Assembly (NCBI GenBank): GCA_004431415.1
Contig: QPMI01000560.1
Span: 434,001-498,000 of the forward strand
DNA length: 64,000 nucleotides
DNA from: Cyanophora paradoxa
Lineage: Eukaryota; Glaucocystophyceae; Cyanophorales; Cyanophoraceae
Direction of reading: 5' to 3'
The notes beneath the pieces were generated by a model. It was not told where the DNA came from, did not search any database, and saw only the letters and a program-made list of their open reading frames with translations. The position numbers and the translations under genes were made by a program. Shown here in pieces: positions 12,201 to 23,993 of this stretch (positions within the stretch are counted from its first letter, which is position 1; each line of letters begins with the position of its first letter).

Positions 12201-12993
12201 GAGGTCCTTCAATTGATGCAGGCACACGCCAAGCGTGTACTCCGTCTGGGCGGTCTCCACGTGGACGGGCTCGTCACTCTCCTGGAGAAACGCGAGCGCC
12301 CACTGCGAACTTTTGTGAAAGGAGTTCAAGGAGGCGGCGCGCGCGGGGCTGGCGCGGGGACGAACGAGGAGGACCCGCTTGGCGGCGGGATGATCGCCCT
12401 TTTTCGTGTAGATCATGGCGAGGAGCTCGGCGTGGCTCGCGAGGGCGCCGAGATCGCTCGCCGCCCGCAGCCGCGCGTCCTCCGCGTACAGCGCCAGCGT
12501 TGGCTGCGGCCGCGGGCGCTGTGTGATAGCGAGGCTGAGACGAGCCAGCGACAGTCGCACCTCGTACAGCCTGATGGCCTCTTTCAGAATCGCTTCTGCG
12601 TTGTCCGCCTCTTCAGGCGCTTTAGCCGCATGGAGATGGGCGAGGCGGATCGAGGAGGCGGCGGTCAAGGCGTGCTTCCGCCCAAGCGTCTTCTTGATCG
12701 TGCGCACGTTCTCCTGCGCGCGCGAGGCAGTCGGCTGGCGTGTGAAAGCGAGGGCGAGGGACGCGGGCCTGTGTCTCGGCAACGATGTGGGGGATTTTGA
12801 TGTCATCCGCTATAGAGGCGAACGTGCAATCCTGTAATGCAATGACGAGCGCCTTGCAACTGCCGCACACGCTGTCCTGCGTGCATGCGCATTTATCCAT
12901 CGCAATGACGCTGCGAGCTGCGAGCGTGCGCGACGCGCATTTCTTGCAGGCATTGCACATGCTGTCGTGCATGCGCATTGCCATTGCGCCCAT
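9218..12993 (-). CDS. TPR - coiled coil - two CCCH - RING-H2 protein, copy B
   Basis: Read from 12993 (MGAMAMRMHDSMCNACKKC). The N-terminal Cys motif occurs twice: HDSMCNACKKC and CACTQDSVCGSCK. TPR-like exons follow, one module each: GRKHALTAASSIRLAHLHA, LASHAELLAMIYTKKGDHP, TAQTEYTLGVCLHQLKDLEG, MAFVIAERVCPACLECGD, QRLVSETERRLGPAHRRLG and WAILEAALGPTHPQVGEHL. Then comes a long charged coiled coil (about 11150-10050, with REEE/RREE repeats), a CCCH finger CRFFAAGFCRDGARCR, a second CCCH ending CRYRHEAG, and RING-H2 (ECAICFEPL, RFHGPCIQKW, CPECRRPFD). Stop at 9218. This is one of the two most complete architectures, with copy E. Expected role: TPR-scaffolded RING ligase with possible RNA binding. 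It diverges from kinase copy 2. Confidence 0.65.
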
Positions 12994-13143
12994 TGTGACG
13001 GGCGAGCGAGGGCAGGCGTGGCTGGCGGAACAGGAACCACCGCGCTTCGAACCCGCGATCCCGGGCAGCCGAAGGTTAGGCGAACCCGCGATCCCGGGCA
13101 GCCGAAGAGCACGGGAGACTCGTATAGAACTCGCCAGCGTGCG
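12994..13143. promoter_or_regulatory. divergent promoter B with a duplicated core element
   Basis: Spacer between TPR-RING copy B (-) and kinase copy 2 (+). The shared core element occurs twice in tandem, at 13045-13074 and, lacking its first bases, at 13081-13107. Both contain GAACCCGCGATCCCGGGCAG. The regulatory role is inferred. Confidence 0.45.
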
Positions 13144-14915
13144 ATGACGGTCCCCGACGTGACGCCGGGCTTGGGCACCCGGTGCGCGGGACCGGCGCGG
13201 TCTATCCTCCGGACAGAAACTGGGCGTTGGCGGGCAGCCTGATAGCGGATGCGGTGCGCCGCCGTGCGCGGCACCGTGCGCCCGCCGCTCCGAGCTACTG
13301 GCTGCGCATGCACCGCTCCGGGGCAGGAATTCGAACTGGGCGCTGACCGGCAGCCTCATAGCGGACGTCGACGCGGTGCGCATGCGCTCGCCGCTGGCAG
13401 CTCCGAACTGCGCCGCGCGCGCGCGGCCGCCAGCGGAGCAGCGGATCGGATGCTATGATCATGAGCTAGCGCTGCGGCTCGCGGAGGAGCGGGGGGAAGA
13501 AGGAGCTCGAGCGGGGTGACGCGCGCGGCGGAGGCCTAGGCCTAGGCCTACTAGGCTAGGCGGAGGGGCGGGAGGCGTGGCCGGCGCACCTGCGGCTCGG
13601 GGCGCGGCTGCTCGGGCCGGGCGCGGCGGGGCCGAGGCGGCGCTGCTGCGGGGCCGGGCTTGGCGGCGCCGGCGCTGGACGCAACGGTCACGCTGGCCAT
13701 GGAGCTGCTCGAGCTCGCGCGCTGCGGCGGCGAGCTCGGCCTGGCGCCTGGCGCGGCCGGCGAGGCGGCGGGGCCGGGGCGCTGGCGGAGGGGCGGGCGA
13801 TGTGGGGCCACTCGTGCCGGTGCCCGCACTTCGACGCCGGCGGCTCGCACGAGCCGGCGGCCCTCCTCGCCGCGGCGCTCGCCCTCTACGGCGCCTGCGG
13901 CCTCGACGGCGAGCCGCTGCGGGCGCGCTTCGCGGCGGCGGCGGCTGCTGCGGCGGCGGGGCGGGGGCGGGGCGGGGGAGGCGTGGCGGGCGGCGAAGGA
14001 GGCGGCGTGCACGTGGGGGAGCTGGAGCGGGGCCAGGGGTACCGGGGCGACTACGTGGCGCCCGGGGAGCTCGCGCTGGGGGCCTCCCTCTCGGCGGGGG
14101 CCTTCGGGGAGGTCTGGCGCGCCCACTGGCGCGGCCGCCCCGTCGCCGTCAAGGCCCGCCCCCGCCCCGGCCCCGACCCACTAACCCCTCCTGGCCCGTC
14201 GCTGGCTGAGGGGCCGGGGGCGGGGGGCAGGTGGTGCGGCTGCGGGAGGCGCGGGCCGTGCGCGCCTTCCTCAAGGAGGCCTCCCTCCTCCGGTCGGCCC
14301 GCCCCGCCCCGCCCCGCCCGCCCCCGCCGCCCTGAGGCGCCCGCCTGGCCGCCCCCGCCCGGCCGGGCCGGGCCCGCCCGACGGGGGCCAGGCTTCGGGT
14401 TCCTCGTGATGGACCACAGCCCCCACGGCGACCTCCGGGGTACCGCCCCGCCCCCCCCCCCCCCCCCGCCCGTACCCCCGGCGAGCCTCCCCCGGCAGGG
14501 TACTTGGCGCGGCGCCCGGGGCTGCGGGTGGGGGAGCGGGCGGGGCTGGCGCGGGACGTGGCGGCGGCGCTGGCGCACCTCCACTCGCGGCCCCGGCCCG
14601 TCATCCACTGCGACCTCAAGCCCTCCAACGCGCGCCAGAGCCTGTACCCCCTGCTCCTCCTCTTACTCCGATCCTCGTTACAGGTGCTGGTTTCGGGGGA
14701 CGGGCGGGCGCAGGTGTGTGACTTCGGCCTCGCGAAGGCCCGCATCGCCTCCCTCTCCGGCGCCGCCCGCCCCGCCTCCTCTGCCTCCTCCTCCTCCGGG
14801 CCCTCCCAGGGCTCCCTCTTCGGCACCCTCCACTACACCGGCCCGCCCCTACCCCGCTTCTCCCCCCCCCGCTGACGGGGTACCCCCGCAGCACCGGAGG
14901 TGTTCGCGTTCGACT
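13144..14915 (+). pseudogene. TKL kinase copy 2, 5' part, split by an LTR element
   Basis: The start is MTVPDVTPGLGTR at 13144. The second exon (NWALAGSLIADA) is present at about 13220 and repeated at about 13335. Non-homologous palindromic DNA interrupts the N-terminal exon: TATGATCATGAGCTAGC near 13455 and CCTAGGCCTAGGCCTA near 13536. The kinase core is recognisable: GELALGASLSAGAFGEVW, VAVK, then VIHCDLKPSN (catalytic loop, HCD in place of HRD) and VCDFGLAK. The reading stops at EVFAFD, where the terminal repeat of the 12.2-kb element begins; the gene resumes at 27094. It is not functional as it stands. Confidence 0.8.
14911..14915. other. target site duplication (left)
   Basis: CGACT directly before the left terminal repeat. 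It matches the bases after the right repeat (27094-27098). Confidence 0.85.
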
Positions 14916-15174
14916 TATCGCAAGGGAGGTTGGACAGCCCCTCGCGCGCAGCCGTGGGCCCGGGATCAGCCACGAGGTTGCCACGGTGCAGGACAGCTGT
15001 AGGGATTAAGAGACTGAGGGGTACAGGAACATCAGGGACTTAGCTACAAGAATGGAACGGAGCGCCTAGCTATACCGTTGCGCTCACCGCTCCGGCAGCG
15101 AAGGCCGCGAGGCACAGGGCTGCAACCTAGCTACTAGGCCGGGCCTAGCTAGCTGAACAATGCCTCATGCAACA
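14916..15174 (-). repeat. terminal direct repeat (LTR), left
   Basis: A 259-bp repeat beginning TATCGCAAGGG and ending CATGCAACA on the plus strand. It matches 26836-27093 except for one extra G in GGCCGGGCC. Confidence 0.9.
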
Positions 15175-16960
15175 ACTCCTCACTCTGCGGTCAACTCGTC
15201 CGCGAGTTGAATCACCCCAGAACCTATGCAGCAAGCGCGCGTTACGCAGGAGCGATCGCAAGCTATGAGCTTTGAAATGCAGGATGTAGACTAAGCAGCA
15301 ACCTCACCGCCCGTGGGGGACACACCAGCCCACGCGCCCGGTGGATACAGACGGGAAAGCTTAATGAGCCGCCCGCACGGACTCGAAACGACGGCACGAT
15401 CCGGGTTCCCCGAGCCCAAGGCCTGTGCTACGCACGGCCCCGCACACACAGAGCAGGTTCAGAAACTCGGGACTGGGGATCGAGCCGCCGGAAGGAGGGA
15501 CAGAGGGGAAACGAACAGTGCCCGCCGAGGCCTCGGGGCGGGCACCCCCACAATGTCCAACACGCGATTCGACCAAAGCAGCATTATCACGAGGGCCGCT
15601 GAGGTCCCGACGTCGGGCCAAGCTATAGTGCCCAACCAGCCGGCTACGCAGGTCACGAGCCCGCGGGTTATTTGACGACTCAGACGGCTCCGGCCCCGGG
15701 GCCTTCACAACCGAACGGTCCTTCCCAGAGGCGGCACACAGCGGCCAAAGGGGCATAGCCCGCGAAGAGCAACCACACACAGTGCCCGTACGGTAGCGCG
15801 CGGCAGGCGGGCCACCGCCTAGGGTTTGCTCAACCGCGTCCGACGTGGCCAAGGGAAGGCCACGAATTGACAGCACGCTCGGGCCCAGGGAATCCTGCCT
15901 CCTGAAGGCCACGGCCAGCGGCCCGCGCGAATTGACCGCGACTTTGGGGTAATTCTCAGGCGGAGCCCCACGCCAGCGCTCACACAGAGCATCACTCGAA
16001 CGCCTCAGCATCGTCGTCGCCGTAGACGACCACCGGTTCCATCTAGACGTCAACCACGTGCAGGTAGGGCGCGACGTAACAGCCGCAGAAGTCTCAAGGC
16101 CAGGTACAGGCACAGGAGCCCACCCCGTAGACCGTCGTCATCAATCGAATCCCGCAACAGCGTCGGCGTCGACGTTGGACGTGTACGTGCCGATCGGATC
16201 GGGCATGAATACCTCAAGCTCATGATCAGGAAGCCAGAAGGGATCTCGAAGAACAGCACGCAAGGTGCCTTCGAGGAGAGGTTGCTATCGTGTTCCCGAA
16301 CTCGAGGTTGATCATATGCATGATCATGAGCCAGATGCGAATTCGGAGTCGACGTTGCGATCGTGACCCGACGGCCTCATATTCCTCAGGGCAGCGATAT
16401 GCTAGCCGCAAATCGTGTTCACGTGCACGCCATCTTGAGGTGGACACCAACCGACGACACCCTCTGGATCCTTGATCGACCACGCAGAGGGGGGTGATGA
16501 GTAGCAGGGGCAGCGAATACGGTTTTGTTCTACTCGAATTTTGTTGTTGATGATGGTGATATCGATGATCGCCGTGAGCGCTTAGGACAGGCCTTGGTTG
16601 CGATCGTACGGGGAGAGGCCGTCGTTAGGGGTGAACAGATCTAGATGACCGCGGGCCACGGGCCCGGCAGTAGTGGACGAGCGCTAGCTCCACCCCGTAT
16701 ACGTAGTGAGATGGACAGTTAGTATTGGCGCGCGTCAGAGAGTCGGGGTTCAGGTCGTCCGGGTTTTCCTCGGAATGGAGAGCGAAGAGATTCGTGGCAA
16801 TCAGAATGACTCAGTGATGTCGCAGCACGGCAGGGGCCAGGTTGCGATTGGAAGTCGGCCCAGGCAGCCCAGCGGCTGCGGGAAGCTTCGGGGTTGTACA
16901 TGTAGAAGGCTCCGTGAAGAGAGAAGCTTTGGGGTGCGACTCGACGGCGATCTTGAGGAG
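15175..16960. other. element interior with an unassigned minus-strand ORF
   Basis: The longest open frame here is 15361-16113 (-), about 250 residues, rich in Arg/Ser/Pro, with a Cys-containing C-terminal part (NLLCVCGAVRS). It matches no family I recognise and has no Zn-knuckle, protease or RT motif. A shorter opposing frame (15313-15675, +) overlaps it. From about 16150 the DNA becomes palindrome-rich and appears non-coding. Confidence 0.35.
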
Positions 16961-17205
16961 GAGCCCAACTCCTCCTCTGCGGAGACTCTCAGCCCCTTGC
17001 TTCTTCTGAGGCCCTGAGGTACTAGATCTCTAGGAGCAAGTAGTCCCAGATGCACATGCCGCGCAGTGAATGTAGATCGATGTCTTACGAAGGGCGTAGT
17101 TCTAGCACGGCACAATTGTTCTCGATGCGCGCGAAGGGCGATGCCGACTCCTCCTCTGCGGAGACCTGCAGCCGACTCCTCCTCTGCGGAGACCTGCAGC
17201 CCCGG
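16961..17205. repeat. 28-bp tandem repeat with self-complementary core, plus dispersed copy
   Basis: Two perfect tandem 28-bp units occupy 17143-17170 and 17171-17198. Both contain CTCCTCTGCGGAG, whose ends (CTCC/GGAG) can pair. Another copy of the core lies at about 16968-16983, and diverged copies (CTCCTCTGTGGAG or TGTGG) occur near 19168 and 20603. Confidence 0.75.
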
Positions 17206-17327
17206 GCTTTCCTTGTGCGTATGCGAGACGCGGACGTCATCGCGAGGAGCAGGTGATCGTGAGGAGCTCGAGCCTCTGATTTGCCCGTAGGGCTTGGAGG
17301 CCCTAGGGCTACTCCCCTTTTTCCGAA

Positions 17328-17345
17328 GGCACCGTCCGCGGTGCC
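17328..17345. repeat. dispersed hairpin GGCACCG-TCCG-CGGTGCC (copy 1)
   Basis: A perfect 7-bp inverted repeat around a 4-nt loop. The same hairpin recurs at 20618-20635 and, altered, at 17588-17605 (GGCGCCGTCCTCGGTGCC). Confidence 0.7.
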
Positions 17346-20300
17346 CCAACCAGGTTTCCAATATTAGTTGTGGTCTGAAGCTTTGTAGACACCGATGTCG
17401 TAGCCCGTGGTCGATCGCGATCGCGAGATCCGACCGTCGGACGTCGATTGCGGCTAGCGATCGATGAATCCGATCGCGAGGGCGTGGGGGCCTCGGAGAT
17501 GAGTACGTATAAGTACTAGTAGACTTGTTGCTGCCTCAAGGTAGCGCTAGCTCGCTGCTTCATCCGATCTTCCCTCCATTTAGTGAAGGCGCCGTCCTCG
17601 GTGCCTCAAGCTTGGTACGGTGCGCGCCGCGGCGGTGCGGAGAGAAATCATCTGGCCATCGGAGGATCGAGATCGCTCCGCTACATCCAGCGTCCCCACC
17701 GATCGTGAGGCCGGAGGTCGCGGGTCTAGAATCCGCTCGAGCCCGATCACGAGCGGGCGATCGAGCTCAAGGTTCGAGCCCATACCAGATCCGAGGATCC
17801 GGAGAGGAAGCGCTTCAGAGGCAGCGTTCGGCGGGTTGCTACAGTAGCCTAGTAGATGTAGAAGGGCTTCGAAGTCCGTGATGAAGTATGCGTAGCAGAT
17901 CCCATGATCGTCCGGATCCCGATCGGCAGTACCGGTGCACGTGGGGGCAGCTTGGCGCAGGGCTCGGGCATGCCCTGACCGCGTTCGGCCATTCCGGATC
18001 CCGTCCACCCGAAGCAATTGCAATTCATAATTGCAAACTTGCGGAGAGTGGAGTGGCACACTCCTGGCATACGTCAATGTGCCTGCCGGGCGCGACCTCG
18101 AGCTCAGGGCGGATCGGGCCGGGTCGCCGGGTGTAGCGGTCACGGAATTCGAAGAGCCGGCAGCGGATCGCGCCCCGGCCTGGCTCGGGCCTGGGGATGC
18201 CGTCTTAAGCTTCCGGCCCTCGGTCCGTGATGTCGATCTGGAGCTTGAGATCGCGAGGCCTAGGGGAGCAGGACTTCGGCACGAGGTTGAAGCGGAGTTC
18301 GAAGCCCGATACACACGCTCCTCGCGTTTGAAGCCAACGGATCCCAATTGCAAGGGTCAAGACTTAGACACAGACCCTCTCAAGTTCCAGCAGGGGTTCA
18401 ATTCAAAAGTTGCGAGCCTCCGTGCACAGGGCCGCGCGTGGACTGTGCCGTCTTCGGCGCGTGGCGATCAGGCCTGTCACGATGCGCGGGGGCCGTCGAG
18501 GTTCATGGAGGGCCCAAATCCCCCCAGGATATCGACGGTGCGATGAGGTTGCCGATCGCGATGTGCATGTTGAGCTCGGTCGCGAGGGCCGCAGGCCTCT
18601 CGTGGCTGATTGCACGATCGTGAGTGCACGGTCCGGATCCAGATCTAGACCTAGAGGTCGTGTGCTCGCAGTCGGGGTTGCAGGACGTCCAGGCCTCGAC
18701 TTAAGTAGCCTGGCCCGTGGAGGCCGGTGGATGCAGCAGCCGGGCACGTCGACGTCGACGTCGCCGCCTCGTGATCTTCCGCCAGCTCTTGCTAGCGTTC
18801 GCGATCAGCAGACGCAAGCCAGCTCGGCCTTGGAAGGGCTGGGGTCCTCGCGATATCGATCGCGATCGGCCACGGCCGTCGACGTCGGGTGGCATTAATA
18901 TTAATATTTCGAATTCGGAAGTCGGATCACGAAGCGGTGCTCGCGACCGCCCCACTGAGGCGGTCCGGGCCTGCCCCGCCGCAGTACCAGTGGCTTGCTC
19001 GAAGCTTTCAGCAGCCTCGATCATGTGGCTGGCGAGGGCTTGCAGGAGCTTGCAGGTCCCTTGCAAGTTGCAGGAGCAACGCGCCGCGGCGTGGGCCCAT
19101 GCTTTTAAGGCCAACATGGTGCGCGTGGGGGGGGACCCTGGAGATGTCGACACCAGCGGATCGGGGTCCTCCTCTGTGGAGATTGGCAGCCCTTCGCAAG
19201 AAGGAGCCCCAGCCGCCCGGTGGCCCGAGCTTCGAATTCCTGATCCATGATTAATATTGGGATCTTCTGGTGTTGTTGGCAACCGCGGCCGGTTGTAGGC
19301 AGCGGGGAGGGCCGGGCCGCGGCACGACCGGCTTGTCCGGCGGTCTTTCGCGAGCTCGAGGGGAAGGTCGCGCATCCCCATGATCAGGCCTAGGGGCCGG
19401 GGGCGGCTCCAGCCGCAGGCTAGGTGGCACCGGTCCTACGGTACCCGGCGGGTCCGACGGTCCCCCTCCAGCCAGCTCGAGCTCAAATTCGTGTAAGAAG
19501 CTCGAGTTGAGAAGCTCGAATTTGATCATGATTCGGTTTCGCGGCCGTCTGCGACTGCAAGCTCGAGGCCCGGTCATCGACGATCACTTGCCAGGTGTGC
19601 ATGCGCATGTGCAGGTCCCCATATGCATCCGGATCCACGACCACGACCTCATTGCCCAGCTCGTGAGGTCGCATATGTACAGAGGTGTCTGCAGCTGGCG
19701 CGTGCCGCACGGCGGCCGGCGGGAGAAAGCTCTTCACGGTGCGGCGTGTCGATGTCGAGGAGCCGGCCTCAGCGACGTGCTCCTCGACCTCGTCGCGCGC
19801 GGCCCAGCAGCGCGTAGCCGGCCGCCCACAGTGGCGCCACCAGATGGGCGACGCCGAAGCTTAAGCCCGCGCGATGAGGCCTTGGCGAAGTGGGGGCGTT
19901 GTCTGTCGCCGAGCCTGGATCAGGCGGTTCCGATCCGCGCGCGGTAAGCACCTCCAGCGCTTCGTTTTAGCGCCTGCATGCCTTTGCGGTACTAATGCAT
20001 ATCGTTCGGTTTTCTGGAGCTGAAGACCTCATTGGCCACCTCGAGTTTCGGGTCACCGGGTGCACGTGTGGACTGGATCCTTGAGGGCTCGGTCTTGCAA
20101 GCGTTGTATAGGATGCATATGTGCAAGCTTGTTGCCCAGGTCATCATCGCCATATGCATCGATCCTCGGAGGCCTGGGCCCGTGGCTCAGAAGGAGCGTA
20201 GCTCAGGCGCCTGGCGTGCTTCAAACTTGCAGGCTGAGCCTCGGAGGCTCCTTTTCGAATTCGATATTGCTGGCGGGCCTCGAAGTTCTCAAGCTTTGCC

Positions 20301-20617
20301 CTATCGGCTCTCCGATCCAGACCTCCGATTCGGCGCTGCGAGTTCAAGTAGCTCTTCACTCGGTGTGACTCGGCCTCGGGGATCTAGCCCAGCGCCTGTA
20401 GATGTAGATGCTGGATGATCATGATCATGACGTGCACATGCTCGAGAGCGGGGCGGGCCGGGCCCTCCGCGGCCGTGCACTCTGTGGTCGTCGTTTGGTC
20501 GTGGCCGTGCCATGGTATTCGCCCAGAATTCGAGTTCGAATTCGATGACTGTCCTAGGGCTCACACTTGATCAGCAGCGACGAGCTTAGCTCCGTCGCCT
20601 ACTCCTCCTCTGTGGTA

Positions 20618-20635
20618 GGCACCGTCCGCGGTGCC
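20618..20635. repeat. dispersed hairpin GGCACCG-TCCG-CGGTGCC (copy 2)
   Basis: Identical to the hairpin at 17328 and again next to a CTCCTC tract, so the two motifs may belong to one small dispersed repeat. Confidence 0.7.
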
Positions 20636-23600
20636 TCAGCTGCCATTCACATGTTGTGGGGAGCCACTGCCGGGAATAGGACCCAGCACTGGCATTGCAA
20701 TCAACCGTGGAGAGGTGGGGGTTGTGAGGCTGATCATGAGCGCTGCAGCAGCTAGCGTCCGACGGTCGCGGCAGGTGCTTCCGTTCGGATTTGGCCCTCG
20801 CGATCGCCCAGGGTTCGAAGCGCGAGCGCTATGTGCATGCTCACAAGGGTCTCCTGCTGAGGCTTTGCAGAGGGCCGTGGTTGTGGTTGTGGATTGATGT
20901 GTTGATCGCGATCGTGGCGCTGAAGTGGAGCTTATAATTAGAAGAGCCTCGCTGCGAGTCTGCCAGCAGAGATCGAGGCCTCTGGTAGAGGTGGCATGCA
21001 TATGCGCGCAGTACTAGCGCGGCTGTGCACTGCGGCACGTGGGTGGCTGCCCCACCAGGTACAGGTGGCAACGTCGACGAGCACGTGCACACGCAAGAGT
21101 CTGTCCCCCACCGGTGGTGACGTGAACGCCGCTCCATCCTTCAATCCTCTAGATCTGCCAGGCTGGAGATGTCGATTTCAATGCAGCCTGCTGGCATCAA
21201 CATCGTGTTGCAAGGGGCAGCTTTGCAGAGTAGAGCAGAGAGGGCGGTGTCATGTGGGAGAAAGCGGTCTTGCCAATTGCAAGCAGGCCTAGGGCGGTGT
21301 CCGACGGTCGGGGAGGACGGCACTGGGCCGGTTCCGCGATAGCGTGTCGAATTAAATTCTCGGAGAGGCTTGGGGCTGCCAGCCCTAGGCAGCCTGATGG
21401 CTTCTTAAGCTTGTATGTTGCAATTGCGAGCTCCGCATGTAGCTCAGGGCAGCGTCAAGGGTGACACGGTGACGAACTTGAGGCAAGTCGTGCACGTGCT
21501 CACAAGCTTGATCATGATCGTGAGCAGCACATGAGTGCCTGGCCATGGCACCGCTTCAAGAGGCTGGCGGAGTCAAACTTAGCTCGACGAGGTGCACGTG
21601 CCAGAGGTTCACGATCACGCCAGCGCCTCCGAGTCCGGATCCTCCCCGCGAATTGCAATTGCGGTTCCGTCTTAAGCTTGTAGGCCTATGCATATGTTGA
21701 AGGCCTGTGGTTGAAGTCTGCAGCGTCTCTTCTTCTTCTTCCCTCCACTTCGAATTCGGGGATTTGGCTGTGGCCGCGCCACAGCATCGAGATGCCGGCC
21801 CCGAAGGCCACCGCGGCCGGCCGGATAATCGCAAGGCCCTTCCACTCGCCTTCGGATGGCCGGCGGTGGGGCCCGGGGCGGGCCCGGCCTGAGGACCTTT
21901 ATGATCATGACCCGTCGTCTCGAGCTCGATCGCGAGCTCGGTTCACGTGGCGTGCCGCAGTGCCCCGATGTGTGTGCATACACACCGTGGCACGTGGCGT
22001 GAAGCTTGCCAAGAATATTTTGATTCCCTCTCCCTCCTTCTCTTTTGGGCTGCCTCGGTGGCAGGAGATGCTCAGGAGGCCGCTGGGCAGGCGCCTGAGC
22101 TGGAGAGGACATTGCGAAGCATGCACGGGCGTGACACCATGCCCTGCTCGTGAAGCTTCCGATCGCAGATAGGTAGCGGTGTGTGGCAGGGATCCATTAA
22201 CCAATTGCAAGAGAGCGTCCACCCACGCACGGCCGTGCACTTTTGTTTGGATCTGATGGTCCAGATAGGTAGAGTGCACATGTAGAGCGAACCATGGCCA
22301 TTCCAAGCTTGAGTTCCGGGTCCCCCATGGCCATTGATATCGGTGCGTGCACATGCGTATGCATATGCATGCGCATGCCGAAGATGGCTTCGGGCAGGTG
22401 CAGTTCGAGGGCCAAGTCCGGAGGGATGGGGCCGATATCGATGTCCACCGTGCACGTGGCATCGATGTCGTGAGGATCTGATGATCCAGGGGCCCGCTCT
22501 GCACACCTGTGCCCGCAAGTCGAGCATGTGCATGTGCATGTGATCACGACTGGTGGCATGGTTGCATGCTCCCGATCCCCAGATTGCGATTCGTGATCAA
22601 TCCTCAAATGAGAATCCTCGTGATCATGAGTCTAGGTCTTGCACTGTGGCATGCAGTTGGAAAGCCTCGCCGCGAGGGTTGGTTGGTTTGCCATGGAGCT
22701 CCCGAGCTCATTGTTGCTCGAGCTAATGCTTGCAGAGCCGTGGCGAGCCCGGTGCCTCGCCGACAAGTGTATGGATACCGCTCTGCAGCAGTGGCAAGGG
22801 CCCGGAAGTCAATGTCGCTTCGAGAAGCTATCGACCAGCCACGGGTCCTCCAGGCTGAGCCTCGGAGCTGAAGAGGGGGGTGCGGTTCCACATGTGCAAG
22901 CTTTTAACCAGCTGTGCTTCTCGCAGCCCGCAGGCCTCAGCGAAGTGTGCCGCCACCTGGCGAGTTGGCGCCTGGGCCTGCAGCCACTTGCCACGCGAGG
23001 CTCGGTCGCAGGTGGCCGCGAGGTCAGCTCCCGTCGAGCGTCGCAGGGCGCTGGTCTCGTGTCCTCGGTCCACTTGCCCCGGGCGGGGGTCGTCCTTAAG
23101 CTTGCAATCGGTCCCCTCGAGCTCCTCAAGCTCGCTATCCCCGGCGACCTTTAGATCTTCCATCTGAATCCACCCCGTGCACAAGATGGGCCGGGGGCAC
23201 TCTTCGTCAGCTATGCCAGCTTGGGGGCGTCCAGGGTCAGGGAGCTCGCGAGGTAGGGGCATGAGCTGTGAAGCCAAAGGGGGCTGATCATGAGGACGTG
23301 ATGGGGACGCCTGGGTTGCTGTGCCGAGCCGCCGTGAGGGTGGCCATCATGATCTCGCGCATGAGTTCTGATCATGATTCGGAGTTCTGATCACGAGCCT
23401 CAGCTGTAGAGCTTGAGGCAGGGTGCAATCGCAAGGCCCGGTCAACAAGCGGGGTCCCAATCGCGGGGCGGTAGCTAGCTATATAGCAGGGCCGGCGCCG
23501 ATGATCATGAGGCCCCGGGCCCGAGCCAAGGCCCGAGATGAGGGGGTCTAGGGCCTCTCGATCTCCAAGCTCGTCGATTTGAACTCGAAGAGCCCAAGTA

Positions 23601-23993
23601 GCCGTAGGCGTAGTGGCCGAGGGCATATGCACGCGGCGCCGGTCTGCAGGCAGCCGCACTCGGGGGCTTGGGAGCATGCACTGCCTCCAGGAGGGCGCCT
23701 GCACATGCAGCCATTGACATCCACCTTGCACGGAGTTGTGGTCTAATAGGGTGGGAATCCACAAGGATGGCATCATGATCATGGATCGTGCAGCCACCAC
23801 CAATTGCAAGCAAGGCCATGCATATGGCCACAAGCACTCCATTCAAGTTCAAGTGTCAGCGTATGGTCCGCAGGCCCACGCGTCGAGTGCAGTGTCCACG
23901 AAAACGGGTTTGCACGGCGGGCGGACGTCCCGGCCCTTCAGGTCGAGCTCTACCCACCGCCGCCACGGGGTGGCAGTCTTGGCGGCGACCGTC

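Larger units (their letters stand above)
17206..23990. other. element interior, palindrome-rich and apparently non-coding
   Basis: About 6.8 kb with no supported gene on either strand. It is saturated with short palindromes: TGATCATGATCATGA at 20416, further TGATCATGA copies at about 21902, 22619, 23285, 23369 and 23501, GAATTCGAATTC-type runs near 20524-20540, CTTAAGCTT (18205, 21410, 21672, 23096), CAATTGCAATT, GCGATCGC and TGCATATGCA. Two hairpin motifs are listed separately. Confidence 0.5.

Noticed and set aside
15300-16110. A possible rRNA or retroviral gene next to the left terminal repeat
   Set aside because: No conserved rRNA blocks and no RT, protease or zinc-knuckle motif; only an unassigned open frame remains.
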